The notes under the pieces were generated by a model. It saw nothing but the letters and a program-made list of their open reading frames with translations, did no database searches and was not told the DNA's origin. From Polaribacter sp. (GTDB taxonomy: Bacteria; Bacteroidota; Bacteroidia; Flavobacteriales; Flavobacteriaceae): 64,000 nt of DNA. The stretch spans positions 1 through 64,000 of the forward strand of contig NZ_JAHEHX010000004.1 in NCBI RefSeq assembly GCF_024639685.1, given 5' to 3'. A program made the translations under genes and the position numbers. Positions 24,173 through 35,257 of the stretch are shown here, piece by piece (position 1 is the first letter of the stretch; each line of letters opens with the position of its first letter).

Positions 24173-27100
24173 ATGAAGAAATTATTATTGTTTTTAGTAT
24201 TTTTAATGTGTGCTACTTCAGCATTTAGCCAATTAAGCAAAAAACACTTTATTCCTCCATTGACAAGTACTTCATCTGACGAAATAGTTCAGCAATATAT
24301 TTACATTTCTACCCCTAATGTGAATAATGTTTCGTATAAAATAACTCCTGTTGGTAATCCTGAAATTTCTGCTTATAGTGGCATTGTGACTAATACAAGC
24401 CCAGTTAGACAATCAATATTAAATACAGCAGGTACTTTTGAAGACTTCAATAGCAATAGCCAATTACATGTTCCCAATTTCAATGTTGGTGGCATAATTA
24501 CAAATAAAGGATTCATTATTGAAGCAAGTGATGTTATATATGTATCAATTAGAGTAATTTCTAATAGTTTAAATCATGCAGGTGCACTAGTTAGTAAAGG
24601 TAGCTCAGCATTAGGTAATAGTTTTAGAGTTGGAGGTTTTGTGAGAGAAGGAGGTACAGTTGATAATCATTTAACCTTTGCTTCTTTGATGGCTACTGAA
24701 GATAATACTACTGTTAATATTACAAACTTACCTGCTGGGTTTACACAACCAAATAGTTCAAGTGTTCCCAATGATATAATTTTAAATGAAGGAGAAAGCT
24801 ATGTAATAGCTTTAAGTACCACTGGTGGTACAGACCCAAAAGATTTAATAGGAAGTCTAATCTCAAGTGACAAACCTATAGTGGTTAATTCTGGGTCAGC
24901 CACTGGAAGTTTTGGTAATTCAAATGGAAGAGATTATGGAATTGACCAAATTGTTGGTGCTGATAAAATAGGAACTGAATATATTTTAGTAAGAGGAAGT
25001 GGCATAGTTAGTAATGAAAATGCATTGATTATTGCACACGAAGATGATACAGAAATATCGATAAATGGAAATTCGTCTACGACTACCATTGATGCTGGCG
25101 AGTATTTTGTAGTTGAAGGTAACAACTATGTAAATGGTAATATGTTTATAAGTACCTCAAAACCTACTTTTGTTTATCAAGGTATTGCAGAGAAAAACAA
25201 TCAATTTCCTGACGCAAACCAAGGTTTGTTTTTTGTTCCTCCATTAAGCTGTGAAAATAAAGGTGATGTCAATAATATTGCAAGTATCGATAGAATTGGT
25301 GATAGTAACTTTACTGGAGGCGTTACCATTGTAACAAATACTGGGGCGACTATTACCATTAATGATATGGATATTTCTACCTTTGCACCTCAAGGCCCTA
25401 TTAATGTTACAGGGAACTCAAATTATGTTACTTATAAAGTATCTGGTTTAAGCGGAAATATAAAAGTAGAAAGTAACCAAGAATTATACTGTGCTTATTT
25501 TAACAAGAATGGTGCTGCAACAACTGGTGCTTTTTATTCTGGGTTTCCATCAGCACCTGAGATTAATTTCAATACAACTGTAGCAACCTTAGGTAGCTGT
25601 ATTCCAAATGTAACACTACAAGCTGCAAACACAGACTTGTTTGACAGCTTTGAATGGCAATTTTTTAATGAAACTACTAGTACTTGGGAGCAAAGAAGTA
25701 CAACTGCAGATTACGAACCATTAGAAAGTGAACCAGGTAAATACAGATTAATTGGTACAATTAATTGTACTGGTGCTACTTTTAATTCAGTAGAAATTCC
25801 TGTAAGTATTTGTCCTGATGATTTTGACAATGATTTAATTATAGACAACGTTGATATAGATTTAGATAACGATGGTATTTTAAATATTGATGAATCTTTA
25901 GGTGATGGTATTGTTAATTTCACAAACCTAACCAACCCAACTATAGATGCTAGTGGCAATTTAATTACTAACTTTTTAACAGGTAATAAAACAAGTGATG
26001 GAGATGTTAATTTTATAGGGAATACCAATGGTATTTTTATATCAACTATTAACGATAATAGCAGTGCAAATGCCTCTAATATTTATGAATTAGAAAGTAC
26101 AGAAACCTTTAATTTTGAATTTACACAAGATGCAAATCAGCCACACACTGCAATTGAAGGTGTAGAATATGAAATTGGTATTGGACCAGCAGCAAAGAAT
26201 GTTACCTTAATCGATCCTGATAATATTTTATTAGTAGACACTAATTTTGACGGGCAATTTCAAGCAGATGTAGACAATTATTCTAGTTCTCTAATTCGTT
26301 TTAGATACAACCCTTCACCAAATGGAAATACACCATTTAAATTTGTAGCCAATGGTGTAGACAAAATATTATTTTATCATATTGCAACATCAAATGTTAC
26401 AAATTCTGTTTTTAATGGTAATTTAAAACTTACCAATATTAGAATAGATTCTGATGGAGATGGAATTGAAGATGCTTTAGATTTAGATTCAGATAATGAT
26501 GGTGTTCCAGATCTTTTTGAAGTTGCAAACCAAAATATTACTCTTTTAAATACAGATAATAATTTAGATGGATTGGATGATGTTTTCGATACATTTACTT
26601 CAGGTAATTTGGATACAGATGGAGATAGAGTGCCAAATCACTTAGATTTAGATTCTGATAATGATGGTATTTATGACTTAGTAGAATCTGGTTTTACAGT
26701 TACTGATGCCAACAATGATGGAATTATAGATAATGCTAATTCAGCCAATGTTGGTGCTAATGGATTATTAGACACGCTTGAAAGCACAGCAGATTCTGGT
26801 GTTTTAGCAACCCCTTTAAGAAACTCTGATGCGACTTCTATAGTAACTGCTAATCAAGATGCTATTTTCGATTTTGCTGATTTAGAATCAGATGGAGATG
26901 ATTGTTTTGACGTTATTGAGGCTGGTTTTGAAGATCCAAATAATGATGGTGTGCTAGGAGATCTTCCAAATGATGTTGATTTTAATGGTTTAGTAGAAAA
27001 TTATGCAGTTGGGTTTGGGTACACAGCACCTAATGCAGATTATATAATTAGTGCTCCAATTGTAGTAAACTCTTTTGTAGATGCTGTTTTCTGTGAATTA

Positions 27101-29863
27101 GATACAGATTTTATTACTATAGATTCTACTGCAGATAGCTTTCAATGGCAAGTTTCTACAGATGGTTCTACTTGGCAAACTATTGATAATACTGATTTGA
27201 CTGATGCTTATGAAAATTCCAATTCAAAAGATTTAAGAATAATTAACACACCTTTAAGTTATCATAATTATCAATACAGGGTTATTTTAAACAGAACTGG
27301 AAATGCGTGTACAGAAATTTCTTATGCAGTTACTTTAACTGTAAACCCATTACCAATTCTAAAAGCCAATCCAGAATTATATCATTGTATTGAAGCTGGT
27401 AATCCAAATCCTACTGTTAACCTTACATTAGCTGATAATAGTGTTTCAGATACTCCAAATGTTACTTTTGAATATTATAGAGATATAGCAGGTACTGACC
27501 TAATAACTGATCCAACCTCTTATCCAGTTATTGTTAACACAACTCAATCTGTTTATGCAAAAGTGATATCAAATCCATTTGGATGTTCAGGAGTTTTATC
27601 TGAAGTAAAAATAAATGTGGGTGAAATAGGTATTGAATATAAAACTTTAGGGGTTTTAGAAATTGAATGTGATGATTTTACTGGAGAAGATAAAAGTGAC
27701 TTTGATAAACAAACTCTTTTTAAATTAAATGAAGATTTTGTTAGAAATCAGATAGATAATACTCTAGATAAAGAAAAAAGTACTATTTATTACTATCAAA
27801 ATAATAGAGATAGAACTCAAGATCTGAAAGAAGAAAGGGTCGATATAACAAATTTTAGAAATGATAGCACAAAAATAAACATTACTAACATTCCAGAAGG
27901 AATTAAATTTCCTATTTATTATAAAATTTTAAGCAATGTCAATAATGACTGTCAAGGATTAGGAGAATTTTATTTACAAATAAATAATGTACCAGAAACT
28001 AGCAATCAAACTCTTCCACCTATTATGGAGTGTGATACAGGTACTTTCGACGCTGATGTTTCCAATGGAAGTAATGCAAATATTAATTTAAAACAAAGAA
28101 TTGATGACGCAATGAGTGGAACAGGTCAAGATAAAAATGATTTCATTTTTAGATTTTATAAATCTGAAGCTGCTGCTTTTTCAGGTGATATTACTAGTGA
28201 TGATTACATTAGCAATCCTGAGCAATTTACAAACGATGTTCCTACTGGTTTTACACAAGGAGATATTGTTACACAACCTATTTTTTTGAGAATAGAAAAT
28301 AAATATGGCTGTGTAAATCCTCATACAAGTTTTAATGTAATCATAAACCCTATACCTACAATTCTAATAGATATCATTCCTCCTTTAGAAGTTTGTGATA
28401 TGGGTACAGATGATGGTGATCTTAAAAACGGTTTAGAACAAGAAATTGATCTTTCTATAAAAGATGAGGAAATTTTAACCGGAAGAATTAAAAATGATTT
28501 TACAGTAACCTATCACAAATCCATAGCAGATTTAGAAGACTTAAGCTCCAATGGAGTTAATAAAACCGGATTTGATTCTGATAGAAATAGAATAACAATA
28601 AATCCAGTAACTGGAAGCAGTGAAGAAATTTTATACATAAGGGTTAAGAATGATGATACCGGTTGTATTTTTGATGATTCCACTCTTACAGTTATAGTGC
28701 ATCCTGAACCTAATATTCCTGACAATATTACTAATTATTCAGATTGTGATAATACAACTGATGATGATGGTGAAGATGACAACGGAATTAACGGAGATAT
28801 TACCTTAAATAATAAAATTCCAGAAATTCTAGCTAATTACCCACCTGGAGAATTTAGTAATTTTGATATTACTTTTTACAAAAAATTAGTTGATGCACAG
28901 TCAGGAGACCCTAGCTTAGCTTTAAATGGAACTAAATACCAGAACAAAACTTTTCCTTTTAATCAAGAAATATTTGTACGCGTAGAAAATAAAAATACAA
29001 AATGTGTTTATGACGATTTATCTTTTTTTATAAAAATAAAACCAAAACCTAGTTTTACAGTATTAGGAGAAAAAGATTTAGATGATCCACAAATTATTTG
29101 TTTAAACGATACACCTCTTAAGTTAAGAGCTGAAAACTTTGCAGCGAAATATAACTATAAATGGAAAGACGAAACTGGAGCTGAAATTGGTTATGATTCT
29201 GAACAACTTGTATATAAAGATGGTAAATATACTGTAACTGCTTATGATGACTTTATTGGTGGATGTAGTAGAGAAAGAACAATTGTAGTAAAAGAATCTG
29301 ATAGGGCAATTTTAGAATCGAGCTTTGTGACAATTGTAGATGAGTCAAATAGTTTAGGAAGCACCAACAATTTATCCATTTCTATTGATGTTATCAATAA
29401 TGATTTAGGGCCTGGTGATTATCAATTTGCAATCATTAATACAGATGATAATACTAGAATTCCTTTTATTGGTTTTCAAGATGAACCACTTTTCGAGAAT
29501 TTAGAAGGAGGAATTTATACTGTTATTGTAAATGATAGAAATGGTTGTGTAGAAGACACAACTTTACCAGTGTCTGTAATTCAGTTTCCAAAATTCTTTA
29601 CGCCAAATGGAGATAATAATAACGATACTTGGGTTGTAAAAGGTGCCAATCGAACTTTTTATACTAATGCTAGCATTAACATCTTTAATAGGTTTGGCAA
29701 TCTGGTTGCACAAGTGCCTATTGATGAAAATGGTTGGGATGGAACATATAATGGTAAATTACTACCTTCTGATGATTATTGGTACAATGTAACATTAGTA
29801 CCTGCAGACACAACAAAACCAACAATTAACAAAAAAGGAAACTTATCGTTATTGAGAAAATAA
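24173..29863 (+). CDS. Large secreted surface protein with T9SS type B sorting (gliding-motility/CHU_C-type) C-terminus
   Basis: Signal peptide; IgGFc-binding-like N-terminal region; TSP3-like Asp-rich repeats (DSDGDGIEDALDLDSDNDGVPDLFE; DTDGDRVPNHLDLDSDNDGIYDL); repeated ~110-aa modules; C-terminal FPKFFTPNGDNNNDTWVVKG...IFNRFGNLV...GWDGTYNGKLLPSDDYWY. Confidence 0.9.
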   Translation: MKKLLLFLVFLMCATSAFSQLSKKHFIPPLTSTSSDEIVQQYIYISTPNVNNVSYKITPVGNPEISAYSGIVTNTSPVRQSILNTAGTFEDFNSNSQLHVPNFNVGGIITNKGFIIEASDVIYVSIRVISNSLNHAGALVSKGSSALGNSFRVGGFVREGGTVDNHLTFASLMATEDNTTVNITNLPAGFTQPNSSSVPNDIILNEGESYVIALSTTGGTDPKDLIGSLISSDKPIVVNSGSATGSFGNSNGRDYGIDQIVGADKIGTEYILVRGSGIVSNENALIIAHEDDTEISINGNSSTTTIDAGEYFVVEGNNYVNGNMFISTSKPTFVYQGIAEKNNQFPDANQGLFFVPPLSCENKGDVNNIASIDRIGDSNFTGGVTIVTNTGATITINDMDISTFAPQGPINVTGNSNYVTYKVSGLSGNIKVESNQELYCAYFNKNGAATTGAFYSGFPSAPEINFNTTVATLGSCIPNVTLQAANTDLFDSFEWQFFNETTSTWEQRSTTADYEPLESEPGKYRLIGTINCTGATFNSVEIPVSICPDDFDNDLIIDNVDIDLDNDGILNIDESLGDGIVNFTNLTNPTIDASGNLITNFLTGNKTSDGDVNFIGNTNGIFISTINDNSSANASNIYELESTETFNFEFTQDANQPHTAIEGVEYEIGIGPAAKNVTLIDPDNILLVDTNFDGQFQADVDNYSSSLIRFRYNPSPNGNTPFKFVANGVDKILFYHIATSNVTNSVFNGNLKLTNIRIDSDGDGIEDALDLDSDNDGVPDLFEVANQNITLLNTDNNLDGLDDVFDTFTSGNLDTDGDRVPNHLDLDSDNDGIYDLVESGFTVTDANNDGIIDNANSANVGANGLLDTLESTADSGVLATPLRNSDATSIVTANQDAIFDFADLESDGDDCFDVIEAGFEDPNNDGVLGDLPNDVDFNGLVENYAVGFGYTAPNADYIISAPIVVNSFVDAVFCELDTDFITIDSTADSFQWQVSTDGSTWQTIDNTDLTDAYENSNSKDLRIINTPLSYHNYQYRVILNRTGNACTEISYAVTLTVNPLPILKANPELYHCIEAGNPNPTVNLTLADNSVSDTPNVTFEYYRDIAGTDLITDPTSYPVIVNTTQSVYAKVISNPFGCSGVLSEVKINVGEIGIEYKTLGVLEIECDDFTGEDKSDFDKQTLFKLNEDFVRNQIDNTLDKEKSTIYYYQNNRDRTQDLKEERVDITNFRNDSTKINITNIPEGIKFPIYYKILSNVNNDCQGLGEFYLQINNVPETSNQTLPPIMECDTGTFDADVSNGSNANINLKQRIDDAMSGTGQDKNDFIFRFYKSEAAAFSGDITSDDYISNPEQFTNDVPTGFTQGDIVTQPIFLRIENKYGCVNPHTSFNVIINPIPTILIDIIPPLEVCDMGTDDGDLKNGLEQEIDLSIKDEEILTGRIKNDFTVTYHKSIADLEDLSSNGVNKTGFDSDRNRITINPVTGSSEEILYIRVKNDDTGCIFDDSTLTVIVHPEPNIPDNITNYSDCDNTTDDDGEDDNGINGDITLNNKIPEILANYPPGEFSNFDITFYKKLVDAQSGDPSLALNGTKYQNKTFPFNQEIFVRVENKNTKCVYDDLSFFIKIKPKPSFTVLGEKDLDDPQIICLNDTPLKLRAENFAAKYNYKWKDETGAEIGYDSEQLVYKDGKYTVTAYDDFIGGCSRERTIVVKESDRAILESSFVTIVDESNSLGSTNNLSISIDVINNDLGPGDYQFAIINTDDNTRIPFIGFQDEPLFENLEGGIYTVIVNDRNGCVEDTTLPVSVIQFPKFFTPNGDNNNDTWVVKGANRTFYTNASINIFNRFGNLVAQVPIDENGWDGTYNGKLLPSDDYWYNVTLVPADTTKPTINKKGNLSLLRK

Positions 29864-29867
29864 GGTT

Positions 29868-30431
29868 ATGAAAACCTATTTAACTCTTTTATGTCTTTGT
29901 CTAAGTTTAAGCTTTACAGCTCAAAATGAAACTATTTATTGGTATTTTGGTAATAGAGCCGCTTTAAACTTCGATAAAGGTAAAATAGAGGTTTTAGGTA
30001 ATAGTGCTATGAATTTTTTCTAAACAATGTTGATTTTTTTTGGTAATGCAAACAATTATTTCTTTTCGAGTGTTGATACTGGTCTGCAAACCATTTATGC
30101 GAGAGATACTAATACTTGTGAGCAATCTATACAAATAAATTTATCTGTAATTGGGTTTAAAAAATACTTTACTCCAAATGGAGATGGAGAAAATGACTTT
30201 TGGAATGTAAAAGGTTTAGATAAAACATCTTTTAAATCGATAGATGTACAAATATTTGATAGATTTGGGAAATTAATTTATTCTATCACAAATTTTGATA
30301 CTCTTGGTTGGAATGGTTCTTATAATGGTAAAAATCTTAATGCTAATAACTTTTGGTTTAAAGCCAAAATAGTAGATAAAGACGATAACGAAATTAAAGA
30401 ATCTGGAAATTTTAGCTTAATTAGAGATTAA
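29868..30431 (+). pseudogene. Remnant of a T9SS type B sorted protein: signal peptide/N-terminus plus C-terminal domain, middle missing
   Basis: 29868-30023: MKTYLTLLCLCLSLSFTAQNETIYWYFGNRAALNFDKGKIEVLGNSAMNFF*; 30027-30431: ...TGLQTIYARDTNTCEQSIQINLSVIGFKKYFTPNGDGENDFWNVKG...FSLIRD*. Confidence 0.7.
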
Positions 30432-30440
30432 AATTAAATA

Positions 30441-30477
30441 AAAAAACACCAAAACAAAATCATGTTTTAGTGTTTTT
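30441..30477 (+). terminator. Bidirectional-type terminator hairpin between convergent genes
   Basis: AAAAAACACCAAAACAaaatcaTGTTTTAGTGTTTTT. Confidence 0.6.
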
Positions 30478-30495
30478 AATTTATTTAGTGAGCAA

Positions 30496-33303
30496 TTATT
30501 TCAATTTCTTTTTAACTGCTACTTCTTTGTATGCTTCTATAACATCACCCTCTTGAATGTCATTATAGTTTTTGATTTGTAAACCACAATCATATCCTTT
30601 AGCTACTTCTTTAACATCGTCTTTAAAACGTTTTAATGAAGTTAAAACACCATCATGAACAACAATTCCATCTCTAATAATTCTAATCTGAGAATCTCTA
30701 AAGATTTTACCAGAAATTACCATACAACCTGCAATGTTACCCACCTTAGAAATTTTATAAACTTCTCTAATTTCTACATTACCAGTAACCTCTTCTTTCA
30801 TTTCAGGAGATAACATTCCTTCCATAGCATCTTTAAGGTCATTAATTGCATCATAAATAATAGAGTATGTTCTAATATCTACTTCTTCTCTATCAGCTAC
30901 AGCTCTTGCATTTCCTTGAGGTCTTACATTAAACCCTACAATAATTGCGTCTGAAGCAGTGGCTAGTAAAACATCGCTTTCTGTAATGGCACCAACACCT
31001 TTATGTAAAATATTAACTTGAATTTCTTCTGTAGATAATTTTTGGAAAGAGTTTGTTAACGCTTCTACAGAACCATCTACATCTCCTTTTAAGATGATGT
31101 TTAATTCCTTGAAATCTCCAAGAGCAATACGTCTTCCAATTTCGTCTAACGTTAATGTTTTCTGTGTTCTCACAGATTGTTCACGTTGTAATTGAGAACG
31201 TTTTGTTGCAATTTGTTTTGCTTCTCTTTCGTCATCAAAAACTAAGAACTTATCACCTGCTTGTGGGGCACCGTCTAAACCTAAAATAGAAATTGGCGTA
31301 GAAGGTCCAGCCTTTTTTAATTTTTGACCTTTATCATTAAACATAGCTTTTACCTTACCACTATGCTTACCTGCTAAAATATAATCTCCAACCTCTAAAG
31401 TACCTGCTTGAACTAAAATTGTGGTTACATAACCTCTACCTTTATCTAATTGTGCTTCCACAACTGTACCAACTGCATTTTTAGATGGATTTGCTTTTAA
31501 CTCTAACACCTCTGATTCTAATAATACTTTTTCTAAAAGTTCATCAACTCCTTGTCCTGTTTTTGCAGATATATCTTGAGATTGGATATTTCCTCCCCAT
31601 TCTTCAATCAACAAATTCATTTTAGATAATTGTGTCTTTACATTATCAGGGTTTGCATTTGGTTTATCAATCTTATTGATTGCAAAAATAATTGGCACAC
31701 CAGCTGCTTGAGCATGAGAAATAGCTTCTTTTGTTTGTGGCATTACATCATCATCTGCTGCTGCTACAATAATTACTAAATCGGTTACTTGTGCACCTCT
31801 GGCACGCATGGCAGTAAATGCTTCGTGACCAGGTGTATCTAAAAATGCAATTTTTTGATCTCCTACCTTTACAGAATACGCTCCAATATGTTGCGTAATT
31901 CCTCCACTTTCACCTTCAATTACATTTGCATTTCTAATATAATCTAAAAGAGATGTTTTACCATGATCTACGTGACCCATTACAGTAATGATAGGAGCAC
32001 GAGTTTCTAAATCTTCTGGTTTATCTTCTACCTCTTCTATAGATTCTTCTACTTCTGCACCAACGAATTCTACTTTGTAATTAAATTCTTCAGCAACAAT
32101 AACTAATGTCTCAGCGTCTAAACGTTGATTCATTGTAACCATCATCCCTAAAGACATACATGCAGAGATAATGTTTGTTACTGGAACATCCATCATTGTT
32201 GCAACCTCACTAACGGTAACAAATTCTGTTACCTTTAAGATTTTGTTGTCTAATTCTTGTGCTTCTAATTCTGCTTCAGATTGTTCTCTTCTTGCATCAC
32301 GTTTATTTCTTCGGTATTTAGCACCTTTACCTTTAGAAGACTTTCCTTGTAATTTTTCTAAGGTTTCTCTTACTTGTTTTTGGATTTCTGCTTCAGTTGG
32401 TTCCTCTTTTTTAATAGGAGTTCTTGTGTTTCCTCGTCCACCTTTAAAACCTGTGTTTCTAGCTCCGGCACTTCTATTTCCTGGGCCTATATTACCTGTT
32501 GGTCTTCCAACACCTCCTCCTGCAGGTTTACTTATTCTTTTACGTTTCTTTTTGGCGTCTGCACCAGCTTTGTTTACTTCAGGCTTCTTTTTCTTAGGCT
32601 TTTCAAATTGTTTTAAATCAATCTTTTTACCAGTAAAATTAGGCCCATTTAGCTTTTTGTACTCTGTTTTTATTGCTTCTGCATTTTCAGCAGTAACCTC
32701 CTCAGAAGAATCCTCAGGTTTATTAGCATCAGACTTTACTTCTGAAAGTTTTACAGGTCTTGAAGCTTTCTCTATTTCAGAGATAGGTTTCTTTTTTATT
32801 TCTTTCTTTTCTAATTTAGCAACTTTAGCTTCTTTAACCTCTTCGGGTTGTTCTATAATTTCTTTCTCAACAGGCTTTTCGGATTGCTTTTCAGAAATAG
32901 GCTCTTCTACTGAAGATTCTTCCTTTTCAATATTTTTTTTACCGGCTGTCTCTATTTCTATTTTACCAACTGTTTTGAACTCTAGTTTTTCTGCTTTGGC
33001 TTTAAGAATTTCTTCTTTTTTATCCTCTTCTGCTTTTTTCTTCTCTAATTTAGCTTCAAGCTCCAAACGAATTGCCTCTTTCTCTTTACGTTTTTCCTCG
33101 CCAACTTCTTTAGATGCAGCTTTCTTATTTGCATCTGTTTCAAAGCCATCTTGTAATACTTGATAGATATCAGATGATATTTTAGTGGTTGGTCTTGCTT
33201 CTATATCATGACCATTATTCGCTAAATATTCAACAGCTCTATCAAGAGAAATATTTAACTCTCTTAAAACTTTATTAAGCCTCATTGTTTTGCCTACAGA
33301 CAT
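30496..33303 (-). CDS. infB: Translation initiation factor IF-2
   Basis: [75 protein letters not shown]. Confidence 0.98.
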   Translation of the reverse strand: MSVGKTMRLNKVLRELNISLDRAVEYLANNGHDIEARPTTKISSDIYQVLQDGFETDANKKAASKEVGEEKRKEKEAIRLELEAKLEKKKAEEDKKEEILKAKAEKLEFKTVGKIEIETAGKKNIEKEESSVEEPISEKQSEKPVEKEIIEQPEEVKEAKVAKLEKKEIKKKPISEIEKASRPVKLSEVKSDANKPEDSSEEVTAENAEAIKTEYKKLNGPNFTGKKIDLKQFEKPKKKKPEVNKAGADAKKKRKRISKPAGGGVGRPTGNIGPGNRSAGARNTGFKGGRGNTRTPIKKEEPTEAEIQKQVRETLEKLQGKSSKGKGAKYRRNKRDARREQSEAELEAQELDNKILKVTEFVTVSEVATMMDVPVTNIISACMSLGMMVTMNQRLDAETLVIVAEEFNYKVEFVGAEVEESIEEVEDKPEDLETRAPIITVMGHVDHGKTSLLDYIRNANVIEGESGGITQHIGAYSVKVGDQKIAFLDTPGHEAFTAMRARGAQVTDLVIIVAAADDDVMPQTKEAISHAQAAGVPIIFAINKIDKPNANPDNVKTQLSKMNLLIEEWGGNIQSQDISAKTGQGVDELLEKVLLESEVLELKANPSKNAVGTVVEAQLDKGRGYVTTILVQAGTLEVGDYILAGKHSGKVKAMFNDKGQKLKKAGPSTPISILGLDGAPQAGDKFLVFDDEREAKQIATKRSQLQREQSVRTQKTLTLDEIGRRIALGDFKELNIILKGDVDGSVEALTNSFQKLSTEEIQVNILHKGVGAITESDVLLATASDAIIVGFNVRPQGNARAVADREEVDIRTYSIIYDAINDLKDAMEGMLSPEMKEEVTGNVEIREVYKISKVGNIAGCMVISGKIFRDSQIRIIRDGIVVHDGVLTSLKRFKDDVKEVAKGYDCGLQIKNYNDIQEGDVIEAYKEVAVKKKLK

Positions 33304-33362
33304 ATAATTCTTTTAACTTTATAATTGTAAAAATATAATTTTTACTTTGTTTTTTAGTATAA

Positions 33363-34619
33363 TTAGTCCTCGAATTCTTCTTTCAAGATTCTTTGAACAT
33401 CAATTATCGTTTCTTCTTCTAAATCAGTTCTTTTTACTAATTCAGCAACACTAGTCTCTAACACGCTTCTAGCGGTATCTAAACCAATTTTCTTGAATTC
33501 TGTAATTACCCAGTCTTCAATTTCATCTATAAATTCAGTTAACTCTACATCTTCTTCTTCTAAACCTTCTCTTTGAACGTCTATTTCGAAGCCAGTTAAC
33601 TCACTTGCTAATCTAATATTAACTCCACCTCTACCAATTGCTTTAGAAACTTCTTCTGGTTTTAAAAGAACGCTTACACGACCTTTTTTACCGTTCTTTT
33701 CTTCTTCATACATTGTAATTTCCATCGACGTAACCTTTGCAGGGCTTAATGCTCTGGATATAAATAACTGTTCATTCTTAGTGTAATTAATAACATCTAT
33801 GTTCTCATTACCCAATTCTCTAACAATACCATGAATTCTAGATCCTTTAACCCCTACACAAGCTCCAACTGGATCTATTCTATCGTCATAAGAATCTACA
33901 GCTACTTTTGCTTTTTCTCCAGGTATTCTTGCTACCCCCTCAACAGTTATTAATCCATCAAATACTTCTGGAATTTCTTGCTCGAATAATTTTGTTAAAA
34001 ATGTTGGCGATGTTCTTGATAAGATAATGGCAGGTTTATTACCTCTTAGTTCTACAGTTTTTATAACCCCTCTTACATTATCTCCTTTTCTAAAAAAGTC
34101 AGAACGAATTTGTTCACTTTTAGGAAGTACAATTTCGTTACCTTCATCGTCTAACAAAATAATTGCATTATGGCGTATATGGTGAACTTCTGCGCTAAAT
34201 AGATCTCCTTCTAAATCTTTAAATTGTTTAAAGATATTTGTACTATCATGCTCATATATTTTTGAAATCAAATTTTGACGTAAGGCTAAAATTGCTCTTC
34301 TTCCTAAATCTATTAATTTCACCTCTTCCGAAACATCTTCTCCAATTTCAAAGTCAGGTTCAATTTTTCTAGCTTCAGAAAGTTCAATTTCCTCATTATC
34401 ATCTTCAGAAAAACCATCTGCAACAACAACTCTATTCCTCCAAATTTCTAAATCTCCTTTATCTGGATTTATGATAATATCAAAATTATCATCTGAACCA
34501 AACTTACGTTTTAAAGCGGCTCTAAAAACTTCTTCTAAAATAGACATTAAAGTTACTCTGTCTATACTTTTATTATCTTTAAACTCTGAAAACGAATCAA
34601 TTAACGCTATATTTTCCAT
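33363..34619 (-). CDS. nusA: Transcription termination/antitermination factor NusA
   Basis: S1/KH architecture: RIDPVGACVGVKGSRIHGIVRELGNENIDVI, AIGRGGVNIRLASELTGFEIDV. Confidence 0.96.
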   Translation of the reverse strand: MENIALIDSFSEFKDNKSIDRVTLMSILEEVFRAALKRKFGSDDNFDIIINPDKGDLEIWRNRVVVADGFSEDDNEEIELSEARKIEPDFEIGEDVSEEVKLIDLGRRAILALRQNLISKIYEHDSTNIFKQFKDLEGDLFSAEVHHIRHNAIILLDDEGNEIVLPKSEQIRSDFFRKGDNVRGVIKTVELRGNKPAIILSRTSPTFLTKLFEQEIPEVFDGLITVEGVARIPGEKAKVAVDSYDDRIDPVGACVGVKGSRIHGIVRELGNENIDVINYTKNEQLFISRALSPAKVTSMEITMYEEEKNGKKGRVSVLLKPEEVSKAIGRGGVNIRLASELTGFEIDVQREGLEEEDVELTEFIDEIEDWVITEFKKIGLDTARSVLETSVAELVKRTDLEEETIIDVQRILKEEFED

Positions 34620-34630
34620 TACATCTTTAC

Positions 34631-35092
34631 TTAAAATACAATCTTCACTTTTGCTTCTTTAATTTCTTTATATGTTAAAGTTGCCGATTTTTGTACGGTA
34701 ACTTTTCCTTTACCTATTGGTTTTGGCTCTCTTGTTTTCCAATTTAGCACAATCTTTTCATCATCTGCTTCTACAAGAGTTCCTTCTAATTTATCTTCTG
34801 CAGTCTTTACTTTTAATATCCTATTGATATTTTTTACGTACTGCCTTCTTTCTTTTAATGGGTGAGAAATATCTGGAGTTGTCACTTCGAGTGAGAAATC
34901 TTCTTCTTCTCTGTCTAAATTATGCTCTACATTTCTACTAATTCTAATGCACTCGCTTAGGGGAACTCCATTATCACCGTCTACTGTTATTTGAATTTTA
35001 TTATTCTCAGAAATTACAATATCAATTAAAAATAGACTTTCATTTAATGCTAAAGCTTCATCTATTAAATCTTTAATTTTCTGTTGATTCAT
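34631..35092 (-). CDS. rimP: Ribosome maturation factor RimP
   Basis: GVPLSECIRISRNVEHNLDREEEDFSLEVTTPDISHPLKERRQYVKNINR. Confidence 0.93.
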   Translation of the reverse strand: MNQQKIKDLIDEALALNESLFLIDIVISENNKIQITVDGDNGVPLSECIRISRNVEHNLDREEEDFSLEVTTPDISHPLKERRQYVKNINRILKVKTAEDKLEGTLVEADDEKIVLNWKTREPKPIGKGKVTVQKSATLTYKEIKEAKVKIVF

Positions 35093-35118
35093 AAAAACCT
35101 TTCTTTTGAGTATAAAAA

Positions 35119-35139
35119 GAGGGGACTTTAAGTCCCCTC
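35119..35139 (-). terminator. Intrinsic terminator/attenuator in the rimP-nusA-infB leader
   Basis: Minus strand GAGGGGACTTAAAGTCCCCTCTTTTT ending about 25 nt before the rimP ATG. Confidence 0.75.
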
Positions 35140-35166
35140 ATTTATCAAACATTGCTAAATTCTTTG

Positions 35167-35197
35167 CAAATATACAAATTGTTTGCAATTAAGCAAA
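35167..35197 (-). promoter_or_regulatory. Bacteroidota sigma-A-type promoter for rimP-nusA-infB
   Basis: Minus strand TTTG (35197-35194) - N19 - TATATTTG (35174-35167), matching TTTG-N19-TAnnTTTG. Confidence 0.65.
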
Positions 35198-35257
35198 TGG
35201 AATCTTACTCATTTTAATTACAACAAAAAGGAATTTAGAGTAATCTTTTTTTATAAA

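Noticed and set aside
32171-33163. 330-aa plus-strand ORF antisense to infB, Ser/Phe/Leu-rich
   Set aside because: Mirror translation of the Lys/Glu-rich low-complexity IF-2 N-terminal region; no recognisable domain
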